Below, in pieces: positions 18,171 through 27,835 of a stretch of 35,458 bases of DNA. Under the pieces are notes generated by a model. It saw nothing but the letters and a program-made list of their open reading frames with translations. It was not told where the DNA came from and ran no database searches. Made by a program: the position numbers and the translations under genes. Source of the DNA: Magnetococcales bacterium DCbin4 (GTDB taxonomy: Bacteria > Pseudomonadota > Magnetococcia > Magnetococcales > UBA8363); the NCBI GenBank assembly GCA_002753735.1, contig PEAN01000042.1, positions 1 through 35,458 of the forward strand, given 5' to 3'. Numbering within the stretch: the first letter of the stretch is position 1; every line of letters begins with the position of its first letter.

Positions 18171-20456
18171 ATGATACCCCCATTGAACGTCACAGATGAT
18201 GCGGTTCGGTTATTACAACAACGTCTCGATACCATCCAGCATATTACTCAGACCGGGGACTGGGAATGGAGCCTTGAGGACAATCATCTCCGCTGGTCGC
18301 GGGAAACCTGTCGCATTTTTGGAATCGAAGGGGAATGCGACCATCCAACGATTGAATCTTTGCTCATACGAGTCCATCCCAAGGATCGTTCTCAGCTCAT
18401 CCAGGCATTGCGCCAAGCCAAAAACGGAACCCCGTTCGATCTGAAACATCGCATCGAACGCCCGGATGGCCATTTTTGCGTTGTCCGGTCCTGTGGTTCC
18501 GTTCTCATGGGGACACATAGCGCCCCTGAAACAGTCATCGGCACGGTTCAGGACATCACCCGACAGGAACAGCAGGTCATTTCCGATCAGGTCATCAACC
18601 GAATCATCGCCGCGAGCCTGAACCCTGTTTCCATGGAAGAGATTTTTTCCGAGATCCTTGGGATTGTCTTTTCCATCCCCTGGATTTCCATCGAATCCAA
18701 GGGTGCGATTTTCTTGAACGATCCCCACAACCACTGCTTGTCCCTTGCCAGCCAGATCGGGTTATCGGATCACCTGTTGACCCATTGTGCTTCCATTCGT
18801 CACGGGACCTGTCTGTGTGGTCTGGCCGCAGAGACCCGGGAAGTGGTGTTTGCCTCTCAGTTGGACGAACGACACACCGTCCGTTTCGAAGGAATGCACC
18901 AACATGGACATTACTGCATTCCCATCCTGCTGGGTGATATGCTGCTTGGCGTACTCAATCTGTATGTACCCGATGGCCACAACCGCTGCCCCGAGGAAGA
19001 ACGGGTTTTGACCACGGTTGCCAACACCCTGGCGTCTTTGATTGATCGCAAGCGCAAGGAACACCAGTTGGAATTGCTGGCACGTTACGATTCTCTGACC
19101 GGATTGCCCAACTGGATCACCTTTACCCAACAGATCGAGCAATGGATCCATTCCCGCCCCCAACCGGCACCGTTTGCCATACTGTTTATTGATCTGGACC
19201 ATTTCAAGGCGATCAACGACATTCTCGGGCACAAGGCAGGGGATGCCCTGTTGGAACTGGCGGCCAAACGTCTGCAACAATGCCTGCGCAAGGAAGATTT
19301 CCTGGGACGCAAAAGTGGCGATGAATTCGTCGCCGGCATCCGCATCGACACCTCGGACCGCGCCCGGGTGGTGGCGCAAAAGATTGTCACTGAGATGTCG
19401 TACCCCTTCAACCTTGAGGGACGTGAAGGACGGATCGGTGCGAGTATTGGCATTGCCATGGTGCCCCATGATGGCGTCCAGGTTGAGGCATTGATCAAAA
19501 AGGCGGATACCGCCATGTATTACGCGAAAAAGCAGGGCAAGAACGGATTTGCCTTTTTTTCCGACGAAATGCAATCATTTGCCATCAAACATCAACGTTT
19601 GGCGGCGCTGCTGCAACGTTGCGTACCCACGATGGAAGGATTTGAGGTTTACTATCAACCCCAGGTCAACATCGAATCGGGAGAATTGGTCGGGGTCGAA
19701 GCCTTGTTGCGCTGGAACCGTCCTGACAACCAGGAACGGGTTCCCCCTGATCTGTTCATCACCATCGCCGAGGAAGCCAATCTGATGATCAGCATCGGCG
19801 AATGGGTACTGCGTGAAAGTTGCCGTCAGGCAGCCCGATGGAAGGCCATGGGATTTCCGACGTTGCGTCTGGGAGTCAATTGTTCGCCCAAACAATTCCG
19901 AGATCCCCATTTTCCCGACACCGTGCAACGGGTGCTTGAAGAAACCTTGATCAACCCCCGCAATCTTGAACTGGAAATCACCGAAACCGCCATTGAAGGA
20001 CGCGAGGAGGAACAATTGGCGGATGGCATCCGCCGGATTGCGGAAAAGCACATCGCCATTGCCCTGGATGATTTTGGCACGGGTCAATCTTCATTGAAAC
20101 GATTGCGAACACTGCCCATCCGTACCCTGAAAATAGACAAAAGTTTCATCAACGGTTTTTTGAGCGCGGAGGAGGATTGCGCCATCGTCACCGGAACGGT
20201 CGGTTTGGCCTTGAACCTGGGCAAGGTTGTCATTGCCGAGGGGGTGGAATCTGAAACTCAACGCAAGGCGTTACTGGAGCTGGGATGCGACGAATTACAG
20301 GGATTTTATTTCAGCCCGGCGGTCAATGCAGCGGAGTTGGAGAAACTATTATTACAAAATCTGTTCATTATCCACCATGCACGCCTTAAAGACTCCCTGA
20401 CGCATCACCAGGCCCATGGTTGGCATGCACGAGACCTCATCAACGACCTGTTCTGA
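18171..20456 (+). CDS. PAS-GAF-GGDEF-EAL cyclic-di-GMP signalling protein
   Basis: The 761-residue soluble protein has an N-terminal PAS domain (about residues 15-135, GDWEWSLEDNHLRWS), a GAF domain (about 140-290), a GGDEF domain and an EAL domain. The GGDEF signature is SGDEF (residues 382-386), a first-position change that some active cyclases tolerate, so cyclase activity is open. The EAL domain looks catalytic: E510-A-L, LGVNCSP, LELEITET, ALDDFGTG, LKIDKSF and AEGVE are all present. The likely net activity is c-di-GMP hydrolysis under control of the sensory domains. The ATG at 18171 is chosen. A TTG at 18125 is not in frame, and the frame-open TTG at 18123 would add only 16 unlike residues. 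It is not in an operon. Confidence 0.93.
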   Translation: MIPPLNVTDDAVRLLQQRLDTIQHITQTGDWEWSLEDNHLRWSRETCRIFGIEGECDHPTIESLLIRVHPKDRSQLIQALRQAKNGTPFDLKHRIERPDGHFCVVRSCGSVLMGTHSAPETVIGTVQDITRQEQQVISDQVINRIIAASLNPVSMEEIFSEILGIVFSIPWISIESKGAIFLNDPHNHCLSLASQIGLSDHLLTHCASIRHGTCLCGLAAETREVVFASQLDERHTVRFEGMHQHGHYCIPILLGDMLLGVLNLYVPDGHNRCPEEERVLTTVANTLASLIDRKRKEHQLELLARYDSLTGLPNWITFTQQIEQWIHSRPQPAPFAILFIDLDHFKAINDILGHKAGDALLELAAKRLQQCLRKEDFLGRKSGDEFVAGIRIDTSDRARVVAQKIVTEMSYPFNLEGREGRIGASIGIAMVPHDGVQVEALIKKADTAMYYAKKQGKNGFAFFSDEMQSFAIKHQRLAALLQRCVPTMEGFEVYYQPQVNIESGELVGVEALLRWNRPDNQERVPPDLFITIAEEANLMISIGEWVLRESCRQAARWKAMGFPTLRLGVNCSPKQFRDPHFPDTVQRVLEETLINPRNLELEITETAIEGREEEQLADGIRRIAEKHIAIALDDFGTGQSSLKRLRTLPIRTLKIDKSFINGFLSAEEDCAIVTGTVGLALNLGKVVIAEGVESETQRKALLELGCDELQGFYFSPAVNAAELEKLLLQNLFIIHHARLKDSLTHHQAHGWHARDLINDLF

Positions 20457-20574
20457 AGCCAGATATTCATCCTGATTCAGGGATTCAGGGTATTCTCCGT
20501 GAATCAATCATCCCTACAACCCATCCTTTTATTTTCAACTGTGTTTGGCATGACCCATCGAGTGTAGTGCGATA

Positions 20575-21711
20575 TCAGGGATCCGGCTGAGCGAAGGAGA
20601 CATTTTTTTTCTTACCATGGCTCAAGGTCAGCAACGTCACTTCGGGAGGCGCCCCAAGACGTACCGGAGGGCCCCAGGTTCCCGCACCCCGACTGATGAA
20701 ATACCATCCTCCCCAGGAAGTGGACTGCAAACCCGACAAGACCCCGTTGGTTAAAAAGACCACGAGACCAAACGGGAAGATTTGCCCGCCATGGGTATGA
20801 CCTGCCAGACCCAAATCGAAAGCCCCCGCCAGATGTGGCGGCCAAACCGGCTGATGATGAAGTAATAGCATACATTCGCCCGGCTGGACTGGGTGGATGG
20901 GCCCGATCCGATCCAAAGGTATCTCGTACCGCGACACCGTGGGATCATCCCAGCCGATCACCGAAAAGCCATCGAAGGTCACCACTTCGTTGCGCAATAC
21001 TTTGAATCCTCCCCGTTCCAACCATGCCAGGGATGCGGGGATGCCGGACAATGTTTCATGGTTGCCCAACACCGCCAATTTGCCCAGGGGGGGGCGAACC
21101 GAACGCCACTGGTCCATGAACCGCCCCTGGCTGTCCCCCTCGAAATCGATGAAGTCTCCAGTCACGACGATCAGATCAGGCTGTTCCTTCTGCACCTGTT
21201 CCAACAACCATTCATGACGGGACAACGAAACCCATTGGCCATAGTGGGCATCGGAGATTTGCATGATATTGACCGGTGGGGTGTCTGTGGCCATGGAAGG
21301 TGTCGTCATCGTCAAGCGGGTGACTGTCATGTTTTGCGCTTCGAAGTACCCAAAGACGTTGATCAGAACCGCACATCCCACCGTAGCAGACCACACCGCA
21401 GGTCGGTCCCGACCCAGGCGCCACCCCGTCGCCACTTCTACGATCCACAACAATGATTTGAGACAAAAGAAGATAAAGAACAATCCCAACCATGTCGATC
21501 CCAGACGGAACAAGATCTGCCCGGGGGAAAACCATCCCCACAGGTTGAACAACCGTGACAGCATGAATGTGAAGCACAGGAGCATCAACGTCACAAACGC
21601 CACCGATTGCCCCCGCCAGCCAAGGGAAAAGATGGTCTTGATCCGGTACCAGACATACAGATGGAACAACCAATAAACGATGATCACCAGGTAAAGAATG
21701 TTTGTTTTCAT
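20575..21711 (-). CDS. Membrane-anchored calcineurin-like metallophosphoesterase
   Basis: The 378-residue protein has about four N-terminal membrane helices in its first 130 residues. A YkuE/YaeI-type phosphoesterase domain follows, with all metal-binding blocks: QISDAHYG, VVTGDFIDFEGDS, VLGNHETLSG, LLLHHQP and LAGHTHGGQ. Characterised relatives act on membrane lipid intermediates such as UDP-diacylglucosamine or on other phosphoesters; the substrate here is unknown. The ATG at 21711 has GGAAAG upstream. A perfect TATAAT on this strand (21781-21786) lies about 70 bases before the start. Confidence 0.9.
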   Translation of the reverse strand: MKTNILYLVIIVYWLFHLYVWYRIKTIFSLGWRGQSVAFVTLMLLCFTFMLSRLFNLWGWFSPGQILFRLGSTWLGLFFIFFCLKSLLWIVEVATGWRLGRDRPAVWSATVGCAVLINVFGYFEAQNMTVTRLTMTTPSMATDTPPVNIMQISDAHYGQWVSLSRHEWLLEQVQKEQPDLIVVTGDFIDFEGDSQGRFMDQWRSVRPPLGKLAVLGNHETLSGIPASLAWLERGGFKVLRNEVVTFDGFSVIGWDDPTVSRYEIPLDRIGPIHPVQPGECMLLLHHQPVWPPHLAGAFDLGLAGHTHGGQIFPFGLVVFLTNGVLSGLQSTSWGGWYFISRGAGTWGPPVRLGAPPEVTLLTLSHGKKKNVSFAQPDP

Positions 21712-21780
21712 TTCTTTCCGTTACGCCTTTCAATTAATATTTACATTGCAATACGCTAACATAATTTAAAATGATATTGT

Positions 21781-21786
21781 ATTATA
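21781..21786 (-). promoter_or_regulatory. Candidate -10 element for the metallophosphoesterase gene
   Basis: TATAAT reads on the minus strand 70 bases before the start codon in a very AT-rich stretch. No good -35 hexamer lies at the standard spacing, so the call is tentative. Confidence 0.3.
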
Positions 21787-22137
21787 CTGGATATTATTCC
21801 ACTTCCATACCAAAAGGACATTTTTGGTGGCAGATTTTCTTGGGTGTACTGACATTCAAGTAATTATTGAAAGAAAAACTGGTCTGGGGGATTGCCCCCA
21901 GGGTGTTGGTTTTGTTCATCAATTTAAACAATAAGGTTTCCATGCTTAAGTTATTGACTTTGTTTTGTTAAAGTCAAAATTAATGCACTTTTGATATGGA
22001 GAGGGAATTACCCCCTACGATGTGCGCCGATCTTATCGCAAAAAGTGCGAAAAGATCGGGAACAAGGCTCCCGTCTCACACGATCTTCGCGGAATGACGA
22101 TCATTTCAATGCATTGGAATAAGGGGAACAACGAATT
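21787..22137. repeat. Repeat-bearing intergenic region with terminator-like hairpins
   Basis: No gene is supported. A repeat copy (about 21875-21990) is similar to 170-262, including a shared AAGGTTTCCATGC. On the minus strand its CTGGGGG/CCCCCAG hairpin (21884-21901) is followed by T's, so it could stop readthrough from the upstream regulator gene. A second hairpin, CCGATCTT/AAGATCGG plus TCGC/GCGA (22027-22059), lies about 80 bases after the stop of the response-regulator gene and may end its transcript. Confidence 0.6.
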
Positions 22138-23070
22138 TCAAGGAAGCTGCGGTTGACCAGGTGCCTCCGAAAAAACCACTTGGTTTCTCCCTCGATTTTT
22201 AGCCAGGTAGAGTGCGTCGTCCGCTTTTTCCATCAGGAATTGGGCCAGATCATTTTTGTTGGGAGTGACGGAGGCGACCCCCAGGCTGATGGTGACCCGG
22301 GGTGCAACCGTGGAGGCGACATGGGGGATCCCCAGGTCGGAGACCGCTACCCGCATCCGCTCCGCGACCGCCATGGCACCCTCGGCACCCGTCTCCGGCA
22401 GGATACACGCAAACTCTTCCCCACCATAACGGGCCACCAGATCCATCGCCCGTTGAATCGGTCGCGACAATGCCCTGGCCACCTGGATCAGACAGCGGTC
22501 ACCCTGACCATGACCATAGGTGTCATTGAATCGTTTGAAATGATCGACATCAATCAGGATCATCGACAACGGATGCCCTGTCCGGATGGATCGACTCCAT
22601 TCAAAGTTTAAAAATTCATCCAACCGCCTCCGGTTGGCAATCCCCGTCAATGGATCCAGGTTTGACAAGCGCTCCAGCATGTCTCCACGGCGTTTGAGGT
22701 CCACATGCGTGCGGACCCGTGCCCTGACAATGGCAGGGTGATACGGCTTGACGATATAATCGACCGCCCCGGCATCGAACCCAACCGCTTCGTCCATTTC
22801 ACCCGTCCGGGAAGTCACAAAAATGACCGGAATATTACGGGTCAGCAAATTTTCCTTCATCCGCCGGCAAACCTCGAAGCCATCCATTCCCGGCATGATC
22901 ACATCCAGCAATACCAGATCGGGCAACGGCAAAGCTTCCAACCGGTGCAACGCCTGTTCCCCATCCTTGGCCACCACGGTACGATATTCATCGCCAAGCA
23001 ACCCGATCAAAATATCCAGGTTGATTTTTTCGTCATCGACAATCAACAACTTGGCTTTTTCACCTTCCAC
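22138..23070 (-). CDS. Response regulator with GGDEF (diguanylate cyclase) output
   Basis: The 310-residue protein joins a receiver domain and a diguanylate cyclase domain. The receiver has the acidic pair VDDE, the phospho-acceptor D56 in LVLLDVIMP, and the conserved Lys in IVKPY. The cyclase domain has an intact GGEEF active site (ARYGGEEFACILPE). An RAMD sequence five residues before it matches the RxxD product-inhibition site. It should make c-di-GMP when phosphorylated and be subject to feedback inhibition. It follows the Hpt gene by 26 bases, so the two probably form an operon. No kinase is adjacent. Confidence 0.94.
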   Translation of the reverse strand: MEGEKAKLLIVDDEKINLDILIGLLGDEYRTVVAKDGEQALHRLEALPLPDLVLLDVIMPGMDGFEVCRRMKENLLTRNIPVIFVTSRTGEMDEAVGFDAGAVDYIVKPYHPAIVRARVRTHVDLKRRGDMLERLSNLDPLTGIANRRRLDEFLNFEWSRSIRTGHPLSMILIDVDHFKRFNDTYGHGQGDRCLIQVARALSRPIQRAMDLVARYGGEEFACILPETGAEGAMAVAERMRVAVSDLGIPHVASTVAPRVTISLGVASVTPNKNDLAQFLMEKADDALYLAKNRGRNQVVFSEAPGQPQLP

Positions 23071-23096
23071 AACGCACCCGATGCCTCATATCCAAA

Positions 23097-23789
23097 TCAA
23101 GCACGCAGCACCAACCATAACCGCCTCAAGGTCAATGCCGCCTGTTCAAAATCATAATTATCCACATGACAGGCCAATTCCCGGTACAGATCGCTCTTGA
23201 CCTTTTCCCCCAACAGCCGACTCAACGCATGGAGGCACACCTTGACCTCACCATCGCCATCCACGATGGCCTGTTCCAGACACTTGAGCGCCTTTGTCAA
23301 ACACGGGTCATCCGGCGACCTTGCCCCCCCGGACAACGAGGCATCCCCCTGCGCTCCCCCACCCTCCATCTGGCCATCCAACACCGACAAGGAATTCACA
23401 ATCCGGTTCAATGCCATCTTGAAACTTGATATCTGTGGCTCCGGCACCCCTTCCCAACCAACCTTTCCCTCGCCAAAATATTGTTCCATCTCCAAAGAAC
23501 GGTCCCGCAATTCCATGGCACCCACCGTGGCGGCTACCCCTTTAAGGGTATGAAACATGCGCCGGATTTCCATCCCATCGCCCCGATTCATGTTGTCCGT
23601 CAACTGATCCATGAACGAACAACAACGCCGGGCCAGGTTGACCAACACCTTGCGATACAGCCGTTGACTGCCATCCATATTGGATAGCCCTTCCTCCATG
23701 TCGATGCCGTCCAACACCTCGGGCACCTCGGGCAAACACCCCCATTCCGAGGGATCCTCATTGGACAAGGATGGCGATTCCACAGACAT
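23097..23789 (-). CDS. Hpt phosphotransfer-domain protein
   Basis: The 230-residue protein carries a histidine phosphotransfer domain with His80 in FHTLKGVAATVG, the classic xHxxKG pattern. An acidic N-terminal tail precedes it. The C-terminal part (about residues 140-230) is helical-looking and may be a second, degenerate four-helix unit; it has no clear second HxxKG motif. It probably relays phosphate to the adjacent receiver-GGDEF protein. The ATG at 23789 has GGAG just upstream, preferred over the TTG at 23801. The 80 bases between this gene and gmd may hold the promoter. Confidence 0.88.
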   Translation of the reverse strand: MSVESPSLSNEDPSEWGCLPEVPEVLDGIDMEEGLSNMDGSQRLYRKVLVNLARRCCSFMDQLTDNMNRGDGMEIRRMFHTLKGVAATVGAMELRDRSLEMEQYFGEGKVGWEGVPEPQISSFKMALNRIVNSLSVLDGQMEGGGAQGDASLSGGARSPDDPCLTKALKCLEQAIVDGDGEVKVCLHALSRLLGEKVKSDLYRELACHVDNYDFEQAALTLRRLWLVLRA

Positions 23790-23869
23790 GCCGATCTCCA
23801 AAGACGTTCATCAAAGCGTTACCAACAGGCCGTCCCCCTTACAACAGCAATCCCATTCCCCCCATCGGG

Positions 23870-24973
23870 TCAGCCATCCAAAGATCCCGCCCCTTGGATG
23901 GGAACGCCACGTTTCATCAGCATTTTTTCCAGCTTGGCCTTTTGAAGGTCATGTTCAACCATCTCCTTGACCAACTCGCGAAAGGTGATCCGGGGACGCC
24001 ATCCCAATTTTTCCCTGGCCTTGGTTGGATCTCCAAGGAGATTGTCCACTTCCGTCGGCCGAAAATAACGTGGATCGACACGGACGATCACGCGGCCCGT
24101 TTTTTGTTCCAGCCCGATCTCTTCCAGCCCCTTTCCCTGCCAGACGATCTTCATCCCAAGGTATTCACCCACGGTTTCCACGAACGCGCGCACCGAATAC
24201 TGTTGCCCCGTGGCGATCACATAATCATCCGGTTGATCCTGTTGCAACATCAACCATTGCATCTCCACATAATCGCGCGCATGACCCCAGTCGCGCAGGG
24301 AATCCATGTTGCCCAACAACAAGGTCTCATCCAATCCCATTTTGATCCGCGTCAAGGCACGGGTGATTTTCCGAGTGACGAACGTTTCACCCCGAAGAGG
24401 CGATTCATGGTTGAACAGAATACCGTTACAACCAAAAATCCCATAGGCTTCCCGATAATTGACCGTGATCCAATAAGCGTACAGCTTGGCAGCGGCATAA
24501 GGGGAACGGGGACGAAATGGCGTCGTTTCCCGTTGTGGACATTCCTGGACCAATCCATAAAGCTCGGATGTCGATGCCTGATAAAAACGGGTTTTGCCCA
24601 CCAGATCCAGGATGCGGATCGCCTCCAGGACGCGCAATGGCCCCAGCGCGTCGGTATTGGCGGTATATTCGGGCGTTTCGAACGAAACCGCGACATGGCT
24701 TTGTGCCGCCAGATTATAGATTTCGTCAGGTTGGGTTTTTTGGATGATCCGGATCAGATTGGTGGAGTCGGTGACATCACCATAATGCAGGATGAAATTA
24801 CGGTCGGTGACATTTGGCCCCTGGTACAGATGATCGATGCGTTCGGTATTGAGTTGTGAGGAACGGCGCTTGATGCCGTGAACCACGTATCCCTTTCCCA
24901 GAAGGAATTCGGCAAGGTAGGCCCCATCCTGACCCGTGACACCCGTAATCAGCGCAACTTTTTTCGATGACAT
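23870..24973 (-). CDS. gmd: GDP-mannose 4,6-dehydratase
   Basis: Gmd turns GDP-D-mannose into GDP-4-keto-6-deoxymannose, the precursor of GDP-fucose, GDP-rhamnose and related sugars of surface glycans. The 367-residue protein has the nucleotide-binding [11 protein letters not shown], the substrate loop [15 protein letters not shown], the STSELYG catalytic region and the YAAAK motif. The ATG at 24973 (MSSKKVALI) fits the family start; the frame is open to 25054. No partner reductase (fucose synthetase or Rmd type) is adjacent, so the final sugar cannot be told. Confidence 0.95.
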   Translation of the reverse strand: MSSKKVALITGVTGQDGAYLAEFLLGKGYVVHGIKRRSSQLNTERIDHLYQGPNVTDRNFILHYGDVTDSTNLIRIIQKTQPDEIYNLAAQSHVAVSFETPEYTANTDALGPLRVLEAIRILDLVGKTRFYQASTSELYGLVQECPQRETTPFRPRSPYAAAKLYAYWITVNYREAYGIFGCNGILFNHESPLRGETFVTRKITRALTRIKMGLDETLLLGNMDSLRDWGHARDYVEMQWLMLQQDQPDDYVIATGQQYSVRAFVETVGEYLGMKIVWQGKGLEEIGLEQKTGRVIVRVDPRYFRPTEVDNLLGDPTKAREKLGWRPRITFRELVKEMVEHDLQKAKLEKMLMKRGVPIQGAGSLDG

Positions 24974-25109
24974 ATCAAGTTCCATCGGTATTCGGTTCAG
25001 AGAAGGGACCCATATCCACGGCATTTTGGATGTTAACCGACGAAGGTCCACCAAGTAAAGACGAAGGAAGACAAAAGGATGTCAGCGCAAGGTGAAGACG
25101 AATCCGCCT

Positions 25110-26624
25110 TCAAACGATCGGGAGTTCGCGCCGTTTAAGTTTTCCCGAAGAAGTACGAGGCAGGATATCGACCCGGGTGTAATATTGGGGATGTTTGTAG
25201 GGTTCCAGGCGCGCGGCGACCCATTCCCGGGCCATCCGTTCATCGAACGGACACAGAGGATCGGGTTGGATGAAGGCGACCAGATGGGGCGTTCCCCCAT
25301 CCCGGCTTGCCGCCACGGCGACATCGCCGACTCCGGGACAGGCGGACAACACCGATTCGACCTCCGCCGGATGGACCTTGAACCCCCCCAGATTGATGCA
25401 ATCATCGGCGCGCCCCAGATGGTAAAAATAATTTTGTTCATCACGACGGACCAGATCCCCGGTACCAAACCATGTTCCGGTTGCGGCCTCGGATCCCGTC
25501 GGATTGAAATAACCCGGAGTCACATGAGGACCGCGGACCATCAGCTCCCCCTCCCCCCGGGATGCCAGGGTTCCCTGGTCCGATCTCAACATGACTTCGA
25601 CCCCTGGGGTGGGCTGCCCCATGGCCCCCAGGCACCCCAGGGCACGGGCCTGGTGATACTCCAGGAACAGCGACCGGGAAGCCTCGGTCAAACCATAGTG
25701 ATGCCACAATCGGGCCTGGGGCAGGAGATCGGTCAAGCGTTCCTTTTCAGCGATTTCCATGGCGGCACTGCCGATTTCCACCAGGCGCACCCCTGCCAGC
25801 CAGGGGGCCACCCGCGAACCCAGGGCCAACAACAAACGGATCCCCGAAGGGACCTGGGCGAACACGCTGGCTTCCACCGCACGGACCGCCTTGAGCAACC
25901 GTTCCGGTCGGAACCGCCCGGGTAACAGATGAACACAGCTTCCGGCGACCAAACCACAGCGCAACCGTCCCAACCCGAATGAATGATACAACGGCAGGGT
26001 GATCACCTCCACATCCGCCCCGGTCAGGCCCATGACCTGATTGATCTGTTGGGCCGCAGCGCTGATGTTACCCAGGGTCAGAAGGACATGTTTGGACGTT
26101 CCCGTGGTGCCGGTCGTCGACAGAATCTGGACCACATCCCCTGGCTCGGGAACGTCGGGCAATGGCCCCGTTTTTTGCAGCAAGGATTCCATGGTCGCCA
26201 GGGAAAGGTCCAAGCGCGCAAAATCGGATCCCGCCGATGGTCCCAAGCTATGCAAAACCGTCAACGGTGCAATCACCAGCCCCGGCGTCAGATCCTGCAA
26301 ACGTCCCCGCCATTGTGTTGCCGTCAACCCGGGATCCATCGGAAGCGCCACCGCCCCCAGGCGAAGCAATCCCAGGTAGTACAGAATCGACGGACGCGAA
26401 CCCTCCATGGCCAGGGCAACCCGGTGCCCCTTGTTCAGCCCCAGAGCCATCAAACCTCGCGCCACCCCCTCGATTAATGGCCACAAGCCCCCATAATCGA
26501 TCACCCCCTCCTCCGCCCAGACCAACGCCCGATGCTCCCGGCGTTCATGCGAATGGCGTCGCAAGGATTCGAGGATAGGTTCCCCTGAGAATGGCGTGGT
26601 CCAACTGGTCGAAGGCAAAATCAA
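25110..26624 (-). CDS. AMP-dependent (adenylate-forming) synthetase/ligase
   Basis: The roughly 500-residue protein belongs to the ANL superfamily that activates carboxylic acids as acyl-adenylates. Motifs are STTGTTGTSKH (phosphate loop), HHYGLTEASRS, GTGDLVRRDEQN, GRADDCINLGGFKVHPAEVES and the catalytic C-terminal lysine in TSSGKLKRREL. It lacks an obvious carrier domain. The substrate is unknown; a fatty or aryl acid attached to a carrier or CoA is possible. The start is uncertain: an ATG at 26681 is in frame, but its first 20 residues are translated dispersed repeat and overlap trpF. I suggest a TTG near 26624 or 26564. Confidence 0.85.
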   Translation of the reverse strand: MILPSTSWTTPFSGEPILESLRRHSHERREHRALVWAEEGVIDYGGLWPLIEGVARGLMALGLNKGHRVALAMEGSRPSILYYLGLLRLGAVALPMDPGLTATQWRGRLQDLTPGLVIAPLTVLHSLGPSAGSDFARLDLSLATMESLLQKTGPLPDVPEPGDVVQILSTTGTTGTSKHVLLTLGNISAAAQQINQVMGLTGADVEVITLPLYHSFGLGRLRCGLVAGSCVHLLPGRFRPERLLKAVRAVEASVFAQVPSGIRLLLALGSRVAPWLAGVRLVEIGSAAMEIAEKERLTDLLPQARLWHHYGLTEASRSLFLEYHQARALGCLGAMGQPTPGVEVMLRSDQGTLASRGEGELMVRGPHVTPGYFNPTGSEAATGTWFGTGDLVRRDEQNYFYHLGRADDCINLGGFKVHPAEVESVLSACPGVGDVAVAASRDGGTPHLVAFIQPDPLCPFDERMAREWVAARLEPYKHPQYYTRVDILPRTSSGKLKRRELPIV

Positions 26625-26670
26625 TACCCTGGGGGCAATCCCCCAGACCCCTTTTTCTTCTTGATCATGA
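26612..26670 (+). repeat. Copy of the dispersed G/C-box repeat
   Basis: CTGGGGG-CAAT-CCCCCAG (26629-26646) forms a 7-base-pair hairpin followed by CCCCTTTTT, flanked by CAAAATCAATAC. It sits between trpF and the ligase, where it supplies the apparent extra N-terminus of the ligase frame. The terminator-like direction (+) is opposite to the genes. Confidence 0.8.
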
Positions 26671-27315
26671 TCAAAACCCACGACAGGTACGATGAACTTC
26701 CTGGATGAAGCGCCGGATCAAGGCAGGATCCTTGATGCCAGGAGAAGATTCAACCCCGCTGGAGACATCGACGGCATAGGGGCGTACCTGAGAAATGGCC
26801 TCGGCGACGTTGCCAGGATGCAGGCCACCCGCCAAAATCATGGGCCGATGTCCCGGATGGTGCCGGAGCAATGACCAATCGAAGGTCCGGCCAGTCCCTC
26901 CCGGCACACCGGAAACCTTGGCATCATACAGAATGGCAGCCACCTGGTATGCAGCGGCGGCCCGCAGATCGCTGGCTTCGGCAACCCGCAACGCCTTGAT
27001 GATCCGGCCCGACAGGGCATTGCAAAAACCGGGTGGTTCATCCCCATGAAGCTGCCATGCATTCAAGCCGACCTGGGCGGCAATGGATTCAATTTCATGA
27101 AGTGCCGCGTTGACGAACAGGCCGGTCACCGTCACAAAAGGAGGCAAACCGGCGACCAGTTCCCTGGCCCGGGACACCGTGACGGCCCGGGGTGATCGAT
27201 CATGGAAGACCAGACCGATGGCATCGGCCCCCGCCTCAATGGCAATTCGGGCATCTTCCCTGCGGGTAATGCCGCAGATCTTGATCCGGACGGTTGGAAG
27301 GTCAGTTTGAGCCAT
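26671..27315 (-). CDS. trpF: Phosphoribosylanthranilate isomerase
   Basis: TrpF converts N-(5'-phosphoribosyl)anthranilate to CdRP in tryptophan synthesis. The 214-residue (beta/alpha)8 protein has the signature KICGITRREDA with the catalytic cysteine near the start, then AGADAIGLVFHDRSPR, and the phosphate-binding end LAGGLHPGNV and GVDVSSGVES-like YAVDVSSGVESSPGIKD. The ATG at 27315 is chosen over an in-frame start at 27342, as it begins directly before the domain. It overlaps the upstream membrane-protein gene by 14 bases. Other trp genes are not in the window. Confidence 0.95.
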   Translation of the reverse strand: MAQTDLPTVRIKICGITRREDARIAIEAGADAIGLVFHDRSPRAVTVSRARELVAGLPPFVTVTGLFVNAALHEIESIAAQVGLNAWQLHGDEPPGFCNALSGRIIKALRVAEASDLRAAAAYQVAAILYDAKVSGVPGGTGRTFDWSLLRHHPGHRPMILAGGLHPGNVAEAISQVRPYAVDVSSGVESSPGIKDPALIRRFIQEVHRTCRGF

Positions 27316-27757
27316 TGGATACCGCAGATCCCGTACCTGCAACCTCTGCGGCCCCAGCCGCCATTCCCGGAACGATCACCTCACGCGGGGCATGATCGGA
27401 AGTATCCAGAATTTCCCTTTCGGAGACCGCCCCCGTGTGATTTTTCATCCGGTCCATCATCTCCGTCTGCAATTGACCTTGAATGGTGTCATACATTCTG
27501 CGATGTGCCTGGATCCGGTATTCTTTTCTGCGATTTTCAAACTCCGCCGCCAGTTCCGCGTTCTTTCGTTGGACATAGCTGTCCAGGACCATGTAAATTC
27601 CCGACCCGATGGCGGCTACAATCACCACTGTGGCAATCAATGCCGGAGACAAAAACGATTTTTTGGGAACTTCCGCCTTGGGTTGTTTTTCCGACTCAGT
27701 CGCCGGGGCCGACGACTGGATGAGGCTATCCAATTCCGAATCCTGATTTTCCGCCAT
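27302..27757 (-). CDS. Single-pass membrane protein of unknown function
   Basis: The 151-residue protein has an acidic, Ser/Pro-rich N-terminus, one membrane helix (SPALIATVVIVAAIGSGIYM, about residues 37-57) and a charged helical segment (about 60-105, probable coiled coil). A Gly/Ala-rich tail ends it. No family was recognised. The ATG at 27757 with GGAATGATCCC before it is preferred to the TTG at 27772. It overlaps trpF by 14 bases, so both are probably translated from one message. Confidence 0.7.
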   Translation of the reverse strand: MAENQDSELDSLIQSSAPATESEKQPKAEVPKKSFLSPALIATVVIVAAIGSGIYMVLDSYVQRKNAELAAEFENRRKEYRIQAHRRMYDTIQGQLQTEMMDRMKNHTGAVSEREILDTSDHAPREVIVPGMAAGAAEVAGTGSAVSNGSN

Positions 27758-27835
27758 GGGATCATTCCACAAGAGTATGGGTTGGACAAAGCATTCGCAT
27801 CATGCCGATGCGTCGGACATCATCCGCTGCATGCA

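Noticed and set aside
17875-18174. 99-codon ORF on the + strand
   Set aside because: It crosses a repeat-like hairpin region and has no protein-like pattern or ribosome site.
23771-24859. 362-codon ORF on the + strand
   Set aside because: Antisense shadow of gmd; composition is His/Pro/Gln-rich as expected for an antisense frame in GC-rich DNA.
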